64,000 bases of DNA, taken from assembly GCF_022201045.2 (NCBI RefSeq), contig NC_068563.1:1178001-1242000 (forward strand). Direction: 5' to 3'. Below, piece after piece: positions 23,851 to 38,145 of the stretch. Position 1 is the first letter of the stretch. Each line of letters opens with the position of its first letter. The position numbers and the translations under genes were made by a program. This stretch comes from Citrus sinensis (lineage: Eukaryota; Streptophyta; Magnoliopsida; Sapindales; Rutaceae). The notes under the pieces are model-generated. The model made no database searches, was not told the origin of the DNA, and saw nothing but the letters and a program-made list of their open reading frames with translations.

Positions 23851-26800
23851 CCGGGGCTAACGTGCGCCGTGGTGGTTACAAGTGCGCAGGTTAAGGATGA
23901 GAGTGAAAAGAGAGCGGAGAAGATAAGTGGAGTCTTGGGCGGGAGTGTTAATAACGTTATAAATGGAGGCCCTGCGGGATTCAATAATCGGTTGCCACGT
24001 CACCTGGACTTGTGGTCTGTTGAGTTGAAGTAATGTTGGGCCTTTGGCCCAACCAAAAAAAGTATTTAATATTTTAATCTTCTAAATTATAATATTGCAA
24101 TTTTACTTTGTGAGTTAAATGCTGGATTTTGGAACAACATATATTGACACTTAAAAAACTTAGTGGTTCGATAACAAAAGGATGAATGTAAGATTAGTCG
24201 TAATTTATATGATTAGTGTAGAGTTTAATCATTAGGCTGTAAGAGTATATTTGTTTGCTTTTAACTAAGTTAAATTTATGACCAAATAATTTAGGTAACT
24301 CAATGATAAAAGGGTAAATGCAAAAAGTGAGTTATACTTATACACTCAAATATTTTGTTTCGATTTGCAAAAATTTGTAATTAACTAATAAAGAAAGTTT
24401 TAGGTACTCTTAATGTATACTTCTCTCAATTAAATTCTTGTCACGTGTATCTGTCAGACAATCATGTAAAAGTAAAATAATGAGTGACAATAACTTAATA
24501 TATGAGAAATACACAATTGAAGCACCTAGTATTGATCCTTAAATGATTACAAGAGGTTAATTATACTCTCAGTTGCATCCAAGGAGAAGGAAAGGCTAAA
24601 AGTTGGTTTATTTGGATAAAATGATGAACATGAAAATACATACTGCTTGCATGGAACAGTATGAAACTGTAAGATTTTAAAGATCGCTCTCTTTGAAAAA
24701 TCTCTATAGCCTTGAAGCGTCAATATGTTATTGGTCGTTGGCAAAAGTCACTTCTCTATTGTTCTTATCTTTTTCCTTTTTAGCTAGATGAATAAGGCCA
24801 GTTCAAATGCCAAGGGGGGGAAAAACCCCCCAATAAGACAATTTTGAAATGCTTTCTTTTGGTTTGCTTTGGACTGACCAAAGAGTAGTTTTAATGTTGT
24901 AAAACAATGACACAAAAGTAGATCGACAAAAATATTTTTTCAGTATAGGATTCTTTGATGCCAAAAACTGCTTCCAATATGGAAGCCATAAAGAGAAGTT
25001 AGCATCATTGTGTTTGTTATTTGATAAATGGCCTTAAAATCAATTACATTGCAATGGTGAAAATGGGGCAGCTAATACTTGCTAGCTCTCTGCTAATGGA
25101 GTTGACCATAATTGAATTTCAATTAGCAAATCAAGAACCAATGACCCACTTTGCGACACTCTCACTGTATCTCAAGTCAATGCAGCTTCTAATCTCTAAT
25201 GCCTTAAGTACGAAAAAGCAAAAGTGCTTCTCTTTATCATCTTCAACGACACACTGAAGACCTGCAAAAATTTTTTGATGAAAAAAGGAGAAGGGATGGC
25301 CTAAAGTTTGACCCAATTGAAAGCTTTAATAATTATCCAACATACCCAAAAAGAAAAAAACTATCTTATCCCATCTTCAATGTAAAATATCAAATTAAAA
25401 CTTTAAATATGTTTGAATTACATTTCTACGTGTAAATATTTGATCCCACATCAGTATAGGTCGATAAATTTAGATATTCAGATTTTCCCATGTCAAACTA
25501 ATATTAAAAATCTCATTAAATTTATTATTTGTAAGATCAGTGAATTTGTACGTGTAATATTTAAATAATATTCGACCCCATTTTTAATAAGATTAGAATA
25601 AATCTCGAATATGTGTATATACAAATATACAAACCACATGCATAAGTTGGAATTCATTGTTTTTGTAATTATATTATATGTAAATTGAATTCGACCCGAA
25701 CATTTGATATACAAATAAGCTTGATTGAGTTTTTAACAATTGGGCGAAGCAAATTATTGAGTGTATATTTAACAAGACATAAAAGAATTGATTAGCATGA
25801 TGATTCTTTTTCACAAAAGAGAGACAAAACCCGTTAAGATCATTGTCAATCAATGTTGATATTCATAATGCATTCCAATAATTGTTTAAAGAAATTATTG
25901 TTCATTATTTGTTGGCATAGCGTGATCTATTAACAGTATTGCGAGGGATCCACTATTAATATTAGCAGGCCTGGCATGCAAAATCCATTGTGAAAGCAAT
26001 GTATATGATTCAGAACATCTGGGATGATTCTGTTGTTAGTTTCTTAATCAAAATCATCACAAAAAAAATCCAATGATTTGGATCTTTTTTCATTTTGTCC
26101 CCTATCTTAAACATAATTTCATAGACAAAATATAGCAGGATAATTGGATTAGCATGCTATGTGTTTGATCCATCTCCATAGTTTACCAGCAATTCTAATG
26201 TCTAGAAGTTTCTTTGATTTAATTAGTTTTTAAGATTTTAAGAATTATCAGATACAAATTATGCACATTTTAAAGTAAGGATTTGAGACTAGATTACTAT
26301 AGTTAACTATAATTGAATATTTTTATTATAGCTACACAACACATTTTAACTTTAACTTTTAAAATGTGTGAACATTGCGTTAGAGAAAAACTCTATGAAA
26401 TCTCATATAAATCGCGTAATCATCCTCAATGGAGAAGATTCTCTAAAAGTCCATTAATTTATTCAATGAATACCGATTGTGCGTGCAATAATAAGATAAT
26501 AAAAATAAATAAACTTCAACACATATTTGAATTAATTTAAATAAAAAAAATTGAATTGAGTCAGTATATTAATTAGTTCAGTTAATAAAATCTCTTGAGA
26601 TAATATAAGAGATAAGATATTTAAATTTCACTCATATTAGCTAGTGCGAAAAAATGCATATTTTTTAATGACAAATCAAAAAATGAATGTGATATATTAA
26701 AATATGTGTGTAAGGTATAAGCTATTAATTACTAGGAGAATCTCGTAAAATTTGATAGAAAAATAAACATGACCAAGGAGACCGCTAATGCCCATGGTAA

Positions 26801-29163
26801 AATTTGAATACAAAATTTCAGAAAGATGATGACTCTCTTCATTGATATAATTGCTTACATACATGCGCAAAAGGCTGCATCATCAATAGGTCAGAAAAAA
26901 AAATGAAAAATAAACCCTAATCACCTTCATTTCATCATTATACATTCAATTTATGACCAAGAAACAAGTAAGGATTTTAGTCTCTCAATCTTTTATAATT
27001 ACAAGCAAAATGTTCATACAATTTGATGAATTAGCGAAGGCAAACAGTATTATTATGTTATGTGATGGAGAAACTAACAAGCATGCAGATATGTTGGTGC
27101 ATGCTTTAGCTATCAGTGCACAAATGCAATCAAGGAGACACAATTTACAGGCCATGTTTCAGGTCCCTATGAGGCCAGAAAGCATGACTTATCGATCGAG
27201 GATTGGTTATGTGTGTGAGTGGTGCCAGCCCCAACAAGCTTCATGAATATGTTGCACTGCATCAAAACAATTAAAGCTTTCAAGACTCAGAACTTCATGG
27301 CATCTTTTTTAAAATAATACTAGAAGTACTGGAAATAGAGATGGGGTGTCTCTTATTTATTGGAAGAAAGACAAACTCATTATGGTTTGTGATCATGATT
27401 TTTGAAGATAATCAATAATCTCTCTATGTCACTTGTTCAAAATTCAAAACCTATGAACAAAGGAAGGACTTATAACTAAAACTCTGAAACAAGGAATTTA
27501 AAGAAATTTCTTGGGGTTTTCACTTTTCATAATGATGCCCCCTGTATTTGGAATTCTGAATATAGCCCATAGGTTTTTTTTTTAAAAAAAAAAAAAATTC
27601 TTTTTGGGTTAAAAACACCAAAACATAAACTTTCAATTTCCACTTTCTGTCTGTTCAAGCAATACCCAGATCAAAAGAGAATTCTCGCTCAATTCTATTA
27701 CATTTAAAATATAGGTAAATGACGTATACATAATCAACCACCAAAATTCGAGATGCATGCGTCTTCCAATTGAAGGCAAGTACTGGCTAGAAGCTAGTAC
27801 TTAGGAATTATATTCTAGCTAGCACTTTGGAATTATAATAAAATATGTATAAAGAATAGATTTAGTTACTCTTTAGACAGATTTTTTGGCCACGCTTCAG
27901 TCCCATAGAGAATATCTCCTTTTCTTTTAGTTGTGTAAAGAGAGTAGGAGAATCTGAATGATGAAGCAAGAGAAGGAAGAAAAAAAAAATACATACATAC
28001 ATTTGTTAATGAAGAATATATATGGGTATCCGTATCATGCATGGAAAGAAATTTTAATTCTACCCACTAGAGTATAACAAACAAATGGCCCTTCCCAAGG
28101 GCACATAATCTAACAATCAATCTCCAATTGGCCTCATATATGTCCATATGTGCCCTTATTAATGCAAATAAACTATGAATTAATTGCTTGGGTTCAAAAC
28201 TTAGAAACTATGCCTTATAAACATAAAAGGAAAAAAAAAAGATAATAATGTGCATAAGGAATTTGGGAATTTGAGCTTGTGAATGGCTTTGGCCATGTGA
28301 TAAAAGCAGCTTTCTTCTTCTTATAAAGCGACCACGCTCGTTTGGCTGCAATCATGTGGTCTAATTTGTTATAATTTCTCCTTCACTCTTTTCTTTGCTT
28401 ATTTTCCCTTTTACCCAATAATTTGTCTTCCCCCATGTACCTTGTTATTCTACAAATATTTTGACGAATTTGTTTTACTTTTACAATGCTATCCTTCGCC
28501 AACATTCACATCAATATTGCCGCGATTCTTTTTCTTTCTTAAAATATTGCAATAAATTATTAATCATAAGAGAAATTCTTCGCCAAATAAATTGCTCATT
28601 AACTCATCAGCCTAATAAGTAACAGAACTAAAGCTGGCGTTTAAGTAAGAATCCATAGCCATATATTTTTATCCAATTGTGTTTACATTTTTTGAATGTT
28701 AACTGTATCTAACGATATTGAAAACTTATGGATTAAAAAAGAATAATGACGTTCAAAACCTGAACAAAAAATAAATTTCCTGTAGTAGAAATTTTCTTTT
28801 ATCACCTGGAGCCTTTTTTTTGGGGGGTGGGGTTAGAAAACCATTAAGAGAAGATTAGGCAAAATAAAGAGTCGTAATAATCAGCTCGGAAAACGGGGAG
28901 ACCCGCTCGTGCGGCCAAAGCCACTAACGCTCCAAAGATGATTAGTGTTAAATTCTTCAATTACCCTTATATTAATTTAAAGCTAAACAACAAAAACTTT
29001 TAATTACAAAATAGGGCCCCAAAATTAGAATATTTTATCAAAGACCCGCAAAAGCGATAACTTTACACTTCCCAAAAGCCCTCTTAAAACTACCTTTCAA
29101 ACACAGCCCTTTCCCACTCACGGAGACCCATCTCTGTTACTCCTCTGTCTTTGGCTCTTTGCT
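23851..29163. other. AT-rich intergenic region
   Basis: No gene is supported. The longest candidate (26953-27246, plus, 97 codons) has balanced composition but matches no family I know. Many short repeats and poly(A/T) runs are present. Confidence 0.5.
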
Positions 29164-29171
29164 TATATATA
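29164..29171 (+). promoter_or_regulatory. TATA box of LAX gene
   Basis: TATATATA lies 127 bp upstream of the ATG at 29298. It is followed by a CA repeat and a pyrimidine-rich leader. Confidence 0.55.
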
Positions 29172-29297
29172 CTCACACACACACTACTACTACCACTTGT
29201 ATATTCACTTCAACTCCACTTTCACTCTCATTCCAAGCCCTTCAACACATTAAAAAAAAAAAAAACTCACCATTAGTATTAGAGAAGCAGGGCTAAA

Positions 29298-32200
29298 ATG
29301 GCAGCTGATAAGGTAGTGGAGACAGTGGTTGTCGGGAACTATGTCGAAATGGAGACTGAAGGGAAGCCACAGAACATGAAATCAAAGCTTTCCAATTTCT
29401 TTTGGCATGGTGGCTCTGTTTACGATGCTTGGTTTAGCTGTTCGTCAAATCAGGTTTTGTGTTAAACAGTGACCCCATTGATCAAAACGAGTGTTCTGTA
29501 GTTGTATTTATCTTGTGTAATTCGAGTTTTTTATTATACTATGCAGGTGGCTCAAGTGCTACTCACTTTGCCGTATTCATTTTCCCAGCTGGGGATGCTC
29601 TCCGGGATCCTCTTTCAGCTCTTCTATGGGTTGCTTGGGAGCTGGACCGCTTATCTCATTAGCATACTCTATGTAGAATACAGGACAAGGAAAGAAAGGG
29701 AGAAAGTTGATTTCAGAAACCATGTCATTCAGGTGAGCGATACAGTCACACGACGCTATGTTGCTTGTTATAAACATAAACTTGTACGTGTCACATGTTG
29801 AGTTGCTCACTGGATCGTTCTTTGTATTTTTATCGTGTTTAGTGGTTTGAAGTTCTTGACGGGCTCCTTGGAAAGCACTGGAGGAACGTGGGTTTGGCTT
29901 TTAATTGTACTTTTCTTCTGTTTGGATCTGTCATTCAACTCATAGCTTGTGCAAGGTATCTATGAATCTCTGACCCTTGCTTCATCGTTATCCTGATTTA
30001 AAGAATCTGAATTAATTGACTCTTTAATTTTGAATGGAAACTTGCAGCAACATATATTACATAAATGATAATCTGGACAAGAGAACTTGGACTTATATAT
30101 TCGGGGCTTGTTGTGCCACCACGGTGTTTATTCCTTCATTTCACAACTACAGAATCTGGTCTTTTCTTGGCCTCCTGATGACTACATACACTGCTTGGTA
30201 CCTCACCATTGCCTCTCTCCTCCATGGCCAGGTAATTAAACCACTAAATTAATGAATGAAATTTCAGCAGCCACAAGTGTGGCTAAAGCTCTTTAAACTA
30301 ATGCAAAATGATGTTAAATTAATTAACTAAATGTGCATAGGTGGAAGGAGTTAAGCATGCAGGTCCTACCAAGTTGGTGCTATATTTTACAGGAGCTACA
30401 AACATTCTCTACACGTTTGGTGGACATGCTGTCACTGTGTAAGACAAGATTAGATTAAAGATCCCCGTCTTTTACGATATTTACAAATCTGGTCAAGTTT
30501 CTTAAATTATATTCAAATTTATTCTCTGTTCTTAGATACCCTACACTTTCTTTAGACGCATGATCTGACCATGTGATCTAATGACCAATCTCTTTATGTA
30601 AAAAGCATGCGTATAGAAGATTTTCACTTACGAGGGTTTTTTTTTTTTTGTTCCCAAATTGCCATTCTTAAGCGTGGGAAGCAAAAAGTCTGTTTTCTTG
30701 GAAACCCTAACTTTTTCCATTTCAATGCAAAAAGCCAATGATCTTTCTGGTTGCTTTTGCTTTTATCATAAGAAGAGAAAGGCCAACTGGCCAAGAGGGT
30801 CCAGCTTGAGTGCTTGACCAATGCATAATGAATAATCCTAGGTGTTTGATTCTTTTTATTTTTCACTTTTCTAGATGAACATGCAATATAGAGCCAAAGA
30901 AAGAGATTTACGCCTAGAAGATAATGTGCATTTATAGTAAAAATGATGTTATTATTATGGTTTTTTTTTTATAAAAAAGATGAAAATATTGAACATATTG
31001 CTGGTGTAACTTGCAGGGAGATTATGCACGCAATGTGGAAGCCTCAGAAATTCAAGGCCATATACTTACTGGCTACCCTGTATGTGATGACGCTAACACT
31101 TCCATCTGCAGCTGCTGTGTATTGGGCATTTGGAGACATGCTTCTCAATCACTCAAATGCCTTTTCTCTTCTCCCAAGATCCCCCTTCAGAGACATGGCT
31201 GTCATTTTAATGCTTATTCACCAGGCATGCTTCCATTACCTTCTATATTGCTTAATGTTTCAGGTTAACTTTTAATTACACTTACATTGTCTGTCTTTGT
31301 TTGTGCAGTTTATTACATTTGGTTTTGCATGTACACCATTGTATTTTGTTTGGGAGAAAGCAATTGGGATGCATGAATGCAAGAGCTTGTGCAAAAGAGC
31401 AGCAGCAAGATTGCCTGTGGTGATCCCCATTTGGTTTTTGGCTATAGTCTTTCCATTCTTTGGCCCCATCAACTCAACCGTTGGATCACTTCTTGTCAGC
31501 TTTACTGTCTACATCATCCCTGCTCTTGCCCACATCTTCACTTTCAAATCAGCTGCTGCAAGAGAGGTAATTGAACTATCAGAAATAACGTGAAAGCATA
31601 GCTTCCCATGACATAAACAGTCTAACATTACTAACACAATTCAATTTAATTAGAAGTCATTTATTTAATGAGTTTTTTGTCAGGCTTAGTACTCTAAAAG
31701 TTTGACTGGAATTTAAATATTTTAATACTAGTTGAATATATAAAATTGATTGTTTATTTATTAACAAAGAGTAAAGAACAAGAAAAACAGTTATGGTGGT
31801 CGCGTGTGGTCACGGTAAAGCAGACCAGTCCCCGGTCTTTCTCCTAAGTTGACACTCTTCGGGATTTAATAATCAATACGTATTAATTAAATATCAGCTC
31901 TTGATAATTGCAATTATGATATGCAATTGATTATATGATAAACGGGAGCAGGCTAAGCTCAGAATCTGTAACTTACAGATTCTGCTTTAGCCAGCTCCCA
32001 GACAAAATCATTTGCTCCCTTTTTTCTCCATATGCAGGACACCTGTGGTTCATGCATTGGGTGCTGTATGTTACAGAATCTGTAACATAGTAACCTCCAT
32101 GATAAAAGTAGTGCAAAAGGCACAATATTCGCATTGCACTGCAAAATTAATGTCACAGAATGTTTAGGTCGTACACGATTGTCAGTGATTAAGTTGAATT

Positions 32201-32518
32201 TTTCTGATGGATGGCCGTGATGTGATCATGCAGAATGCTGTGGAGCAACCACCAAAGTTTGTGGGAAGATGGGTAGGGACGTACACGATCAATGTGTTTG
32301 TAGTAGTGTGGGTGCTTGTTGTTGGGTTTGGATTTGGCGGGTGGGCGAGCATGACTAATTTCATACACCAAATTGACACATTTGGGCTCTTTACTAAGTG
32401 CTACCAATGCCTACCACCGCAAGGAGTTCTGCCGCCGCCACCGCACTCTTTCAACACCACCGTGGCTCCGTCGCCTCACCACCAACCCAGCTTCAATCAC
32501 ACTCATCACAACCTTTGA
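29298..32518 (+). CDS. LAX2: AUX1/LAX auxin influx carrier, LAX2-like (8 exons, 495 aa)
   Basis: Plasma-membrane proton/auxin symporter of the amino acid/auxin permease family. Exons are 29298-29453, 29547-29732, 29843-29955, 30048-30231, 30341-30438, 31017-31224, 31309-31566 and 32234-32518. Together they give 496 codons including stop. Family blocks run in order: FFWHGGSVYDAWFS, VAQVLLTLPYSFSQLGMLSG, NHVIQWFEVLDGLLG, NIYYIND, TGATNILYTFGGHAVTVEIM, FITFGFACTPLYFVWEKAIG, and a C-terminal DTFGLFTKCYQC followed by a Pro/His-rich tail. The N-terminus (NYVEMETEGKPQN) favours LAX2 over AUX1. The sixth intron starts with GC (CAG|GCATGC) at 31225. A GT donor 39 bases downstream would insert 13 residues in frame. 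Intron 7 (667 bp) contains a hairpin. Confidence 0.93.
31944..31999. repeat. Near-perfect hairpin in LAX intron 7
   Basis: An inverted repeat with arms of about 28 bp. GGGAGC is followed by GGCTAAGC and CAGAATCTGTAA, and this is mirrored by TTACAGATTCTGC, TTAGCC and GCTCCC. There is almost no loop. A related palindrome (TGTTACAGAATCTGTAACA) lies near 32069. Confidence 0.7.
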
Positions 32519-35500
32519 TTTGGCCATCCAATGCAGCAACATTTCGGTTGAGTTATCAAATGTTCCTCCCACACGGCTTCACATAGCATGCTACCATGCA
32601 GTGCATGGTTACATTGTGATCATGTTATTTAGAGAATTTGTATGGAGAGTTGAAATTAAAAGAACCCATCAATGTAATGTGTCTTCGGCTAGTAAAATGA
32701 TTAGTAAAATTCCCATCCGTAAACATACACATGCCACCAAACATCTTCCATGCCTTTTCCTCTGTCTGTTTCATTTAGTTTAGTGAGTTTCTATGTCATA
32801 TGCCTTCCGAGGATAACAAATATTGTATGCAAAATTGAAAATTTGTACTATTAGTTATGTTGTCAAATGCCTTACTACTCGATCCGTCATAAAATAGAAA
32901 TTTCTGTCATGATATCATCTTTGCTTAAATTGGAACAGAAACGATCGAGCTTTGATTACATTATGGGCTATGGCCAATCCATGAATATAGTAATGATGAG
33001 CCCGCATGGATTATATAACAAGTTAATTCTCACCCAAAACGCAAACCATTTCGATAATTAAACACTAGCAAGAAAAGATTGGTGTCTTTGTAGAGGCAAC
33101 TGGGCCATCACCACATATCTTACAAAGGCATGCATTTTGTCAAACATTTAAAAACAAAACTATCCAATAGTATAATTGTATTTAGGTTCAACACACAGGG
33201 TAAACATGGGACTTTTTTTTTATTCTTCCCCCTAAAGTTACACTCTTAAAATTTCAAACCAACGGCTCTTTACATAGAGAGTGTCACGAGGCTTATCATT
33301 TAGCTCGTTGATCCTAAACAAATTTGATCTTCAATTTCAAAATCTTCTTTAGTTCACTTTGTAAAAGAAACTCTAAAGCTCAAGTAAACTTTGATCAAAT
33401 TGTCAATCTTCTATGTTCAAAGAGTTGTTGGTCCGGAATTTAACAAAATTCCTGTTCCGTATTTCAACCACATGCTATAATATTATGCTGTTCGTGAATT
33501 TTATAGCTGATCTAATTTGACTCTGCATCCGAATTGGAGCTGTTCCCTGAATCCCTCACAATATGTTAGATTGATAGATTTGCGTGGGCAGAAAAACACA
33601 GCTTCAACACCAACAATGCCACAGTACAATATTCCAAAATACACAAACTACAGCAACGTAAAAACAAAACAAAAGCATGCATTTCAGTCCAAACTCGCTT
33701 TTTGACCATAGCATAGTAACATATAGCAGGGAGAACTGATAAATTACATCACACTAAATGACAACACATATCATCAAGTTTTGATCAATTTGAAAATTTT
33801 GAGCCACGCAGATTTCGTTTAGCACATTGGTTCCAGGACCTTGAAAACGATCATTCATGCAATAAAGCTAAATGCATGCAGCATGAGGCATTGCTAGCTA
33901 GCAGAGAGGGAAAAATCAATAGTGCGTAAAACCCCTTTTTTCCCCTATGCTTTTTTTTTTTACATGATTGTAACTTACTAATAATTAGAGAATGTTGTGG
34001 GTGACGTAAGTGCTGGGGAATGTTGCTCAAATATTAGATCATAAGGCTGCTAGATGTATATATAGACATTTATCAAACAGTTTTTGCAGTGTGGGAATCT
34101 AATAATGAGCTCACATTCATGAAATAAAGCTTGTGAAATTAAAGCAGCCCAAAGCTTCACTTTTATGAGAGACTAGATTCTCTTTGTAAGAGGCTAGCTA
34201 GCATGCGAACCCAGAAAAAAATAAAGCCTTGTATCTTTTCAGTTTGAAGCTGATCCATATATTCCATTGATCTATGGTCTTTGATTTGTTTGTTTCCTCT
34301 TTTATTCCCTATACTACAAGACAAAGGGATAGTGATATTTTTAGCAAGATGGGAGACATGCCCTTTTGATTTGTTGTAGAAGCCAACGGCAGAACCAGAA
34401 TTCTCTAATCAAGGGGGCCTTTTTTTTGTTTTATATATAACTACAGGAAGGGGGGGGGGGGTTTCAAACTATAAAAAAGAAAGTTATTTTTATGATTAAA
34501 ATTGTTAAAGATGTACCGATAAAAGGATAATTTTGTATTGAATGACAACTAAACTGGGTGACAATAAAAATAAGTATAATTTGAAGGTCACATTTAAAAA
34601 AAAATATTTTCATAGTCATTTTAAATTTTTCCAACAAGGTCTCTACATAGTTCTGTGGCCGAAGAAAGTACTAGGATTTTGTTTCTTCTTAGTTATTGTG
34701 TATGCGTCAAAGATACAACTTTGTCTGTCCAACAACGACCAAATAAAATGCATAGTATGTATAAATTTGTGTGAGCAAATTATTGGGCAAGATTGTTTCT
34801 ATCACATTGTAACAAGCCTTAATGTGACACCAACAAAATTAACGCACTTTTTTTTTTCTACATAAAGATTAAAGAGAGATTATTTACATTTCATATGCTA
34901 TCACTCTTCTTATCCAAGTTACATGTCATAAAGGCATAAAGCAATGGTATTAAACAATAATGGGAGTTTAAAAGCCTCTTTGATTCAAATTGATGCACAC
35001 TATTTTGCTTCATGATAATTGTCATCTAATTTCTTCATTCAAATCTCTCGTTGTGTATTGTGGAAGTACATATTTCTCTCTCTTCAAAAGTAGATCCTTC
35101 CTCTCTTAGAATAGATCGTTTAGTCGCAGTAATCATGGCCTACATGAACGGAGGAACATTAAGAGCGGAGGTGCCACAACACCTACAAGATTTGAAATTT
35201 TTTTTTGGGTATATACACAAACTATGAAAAAATTAGTGTGACAAGTCTACATTGGTCTTCGCATACTTAGTCTATAACTTTATATATTGGATAAAAATAT
35301 AATTTGGCCCCGTAGACATTTATTATGAGTTCTGCACTTGATGAGATATATCAAGACAGATTCTAACACCTTTAACTCTATTAGAACATCACAAAAGACT
35401 CATTTAATATTACTCTTTAAATACTTATTTACTTAACTGTATGACAAATGAAAAAGAAAAAAAAATAAGTTCACTCTTAAAAGACTTTTCAATAAGAACA

Positions 35501-35749
35501 AGTTTATATTATTTTAATCAATTTTTTCTCTCACCAAATTCAACTACCCTCTCTCTCTTCAATAATGATAATATAAAAACATATATTATTTGAAGAGGAA
35601 GAAGTCACCTTTTAAATATTGAATAGATAGAAGGACAATTAATCTCGTTTGAAGAGTCTTTTAGCATTTTTATTGCTAATGTGCTATTTAAATGAGAAGT
35701 GAAATCTCATTTGAAGAGTGCTCACTAAAAGACTTTTCAAATTTTACCC
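32519..35749. other. LAX 3' flank and AT-rich intergenic region
   Basis: No supported genes. A 12-base poly(G) run lies near 34449. The open frame at 34542-34865 is AT-rich and unrecognised. Confidence 0.5.
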
Positions 35750-36330
35750 TTAAAATATCTATATGCTTACCTTATGATAGATAAAAGAATAGAAAAATAA
35801 GTTTTTCTACAAAAAAAACTCTTCAAATAAGAATAAATTAATATTATTTTAATCAATTTTTTTTCCATACCAAATTTAATTACTCTCCATTTAATTGCTC
35901 CAACTATTTCAATGAAATCTTTTTTTTTCTAAGAAATTTTTTGTTGATTTAAAATATTATTATTATGTTTTAAATATATTTCTCTTTTAATAATTCCTAA
36001 TATGTTTTTCTGATATGTTTGTCCATTTTTAATTTAATACATACTAATTGGAAAACAACCAGTAATTAATAAATTAAAATTTTAATGTTAGTTTGAAAAT
36101 TACTTGAAAAATATGCAACATTTTGAACAAAAAAACGTAGTGAGGTGTTTATTAGTTTAATGATATTTAGTAGAGTAAAAAAAAATACCATTAAATAGTT
36201 GTTATTTTATTTAAGGAAAAAATAGTAATTATAGTCTTTATAGCTATTTTCTCTCTCCAATAAAAAAATAATATTGTTTGAAGAGAGAGAATTCCACTCA
36301 ACAAGAATATCACCAAAAGGATCTTCAAAT
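35750..36330. repeat. Diverged AT-rich repeat, copy 1
   Basis: Collinear with 36400-36960. Shared landmarks in order are CTCTTCAAATAAGA-type, TTAATATTATTTTAATCAA, ACCAAATTTAATTACCCTCC-type, TTTGTCCATTTTTA, and a CTCTCTCC tract. Probably an old non-autonomous DNA transposon family. Confidence 0.6.
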
Positions 36331-36381
36331 TTTAGAATGGGGATTCAGTACTGAATTAAGTTTTTGCTGAGCACTAAATCA

Positions 36382-36427
36382 ATGGCTAGAATTATAGTTT
36401 GTTTATGGCTAGAATTATAGTTTGTTT
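36382..36427. repeat. Tandem 23-bp direct repeat (2 copies)
   Basis: Two identical adjacent units beginning ATGGCTAGAATTATAG, at 36382-36404 and 36405-36427. Confidence 0.85.
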
Positions 36428-37230
36428 ATTTATCTATTTGCTTGCCTATACGACAAATAGGAGAGTGAAAAAATAAACTCTCATCTAAAGGGCTCTTCAA
36501 ATTAGACAAATTAATATTATTTTAATCAAATCTTCTCATCACCAAATTTAATTACCCTCCATTTTATCTCTTCAACTACTTTTGTCAAAATCTTGGTTGC
36601 TAAGTAATTTTCTATTTATTCTAAATGTTGTCATCATCATCATCATCATCTTTTAATAATTCTCTTAATGTGTTCTTAACACGTTTTTCCCATTATGTTT
36701 GTCCATTTTTATTTTGATACATGTTAATTGAAAAAACAACTAGTAGTTAATAAATTAAGCATACAAAGTTACTTGAAAACATAAAACAATTTGAAGAAAA
36801 AATATTTGCCATGAGATGTGTATGAGTTTAATAATACTTAATATGGTAAAAAAGCTATTGCTAAATAGTTATTATTTTTTATTGAAAAGAAAACTAAATA
36901 CTAATTATAGTTGTTCTCTCTCTCTCTCTTTAAAATTATTAATACAAGAGCCATAAACTCACTTGGCAATATTAAAAATTGAGAAGTATATCTTATTTAA
37001 AAAATCTTACTTGAAGTGTTTTTCGGAGTGTTTAATGCTAATCTGGCTCTTTAAATAAAATGCAAAATCTTATTTGAAGAGATTTTCGGTGATGCTTAAA
37101 GAGTGAGAAGTATAACTTGTTTAAAGAATTCTAATTGAAGTATCTTTTAGATTGTTTAATAGTGATATGGTTCTTTTTTTTAAAAAAAAATTACTTCTAA
37201 TTTGAAGAACTTTTTAGTGATACTCTTATT
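36400..37230. repeat. Diverged AT-rich repeat, copy 2 (longer)
   Basis: Second copy of the family at 35750-36330, extended to about 37230 by segments such as CTTATTTGAAGAG and TTTTTAGTGATACTC. The extension matches the part seen at 48830-49190. Confidence 0.55.
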
Positions 37231-38145
37231 ATTAATCAAATTTGTAACGTAATAATTAGAAAACAAGATGTTTATTCAAATATTTTGATTGTATCTTGGT
37301 TGAAATTGCTTGCAAATTCCCCGTGTTCACTGATGTAACTACCATTGGATCATCAGGAAAACCATATCATATTTGACATTAGAAAGAGCATTAAAACACA
37401 CCCAAATATGAGTAAACAAGGCCAGGCTAAGCTAAATTGCTTGGAAAATATGCACTCTAATCTTTCATTTACCCTATTGTTCTGGTGAGTAAAACCTAAA
37501 AGGAATCTACAGTAGAATTTTGTCATGTATACATTTATTTTATTGTATATTATATTTACGCAAGTATACATAAGTCAACAAAAATACAATTTCATAAGTA
37601 AATAAATTATACTAGTATTCACTCCTTGGTTATCAGTAACATTCCCAAATTGTCTAAATACACCCATCTCTCCTGTTCCAAAATTCATCTTCTTTCGTGA
37701 AGTGAAAGATTTATTAACCCTATTCAGAAACCAAGGTGGTGTAATCAGAGTGCAACCCGGTGCTCTCATAATCACTATTTTAATATTTTAAAATCAAAAT
37801 AAGCCCAGCCCGTGAAACTCTCGAGTCTGGCCTTTTTCCTTGACCATGATTGAGAAATTTGTTCCAATGAAGGGTATTTATGAACATATATCTGATTATT
37901 AGTAAGAAAGTAATGTGGCTTTAATGAATGGCTATTATAAATAAAATAAATGTAAAGAGTCAGTAATGCATGATTAATAAACATTAATGAGCACTCAAAG
38001 TTATAAGTGCATGAACGGTTAGTAAACAATAGTTGTCAAATAAATGTTTACCAAGTTTCAAAATTAAGCCAAAGCACAAAAATTACAAGCATGACAATTA
38101 TTAATTGGTAGTGGCAATTACAATGGCAAGTGTTAAGATACTGGT

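Noticed and set aside
26953..27246. 97-residue plus frame in intergenic DNA
   Set aside because: No recognised domain, no promoter or splice context, and about the length expected by chance in this much sequence.
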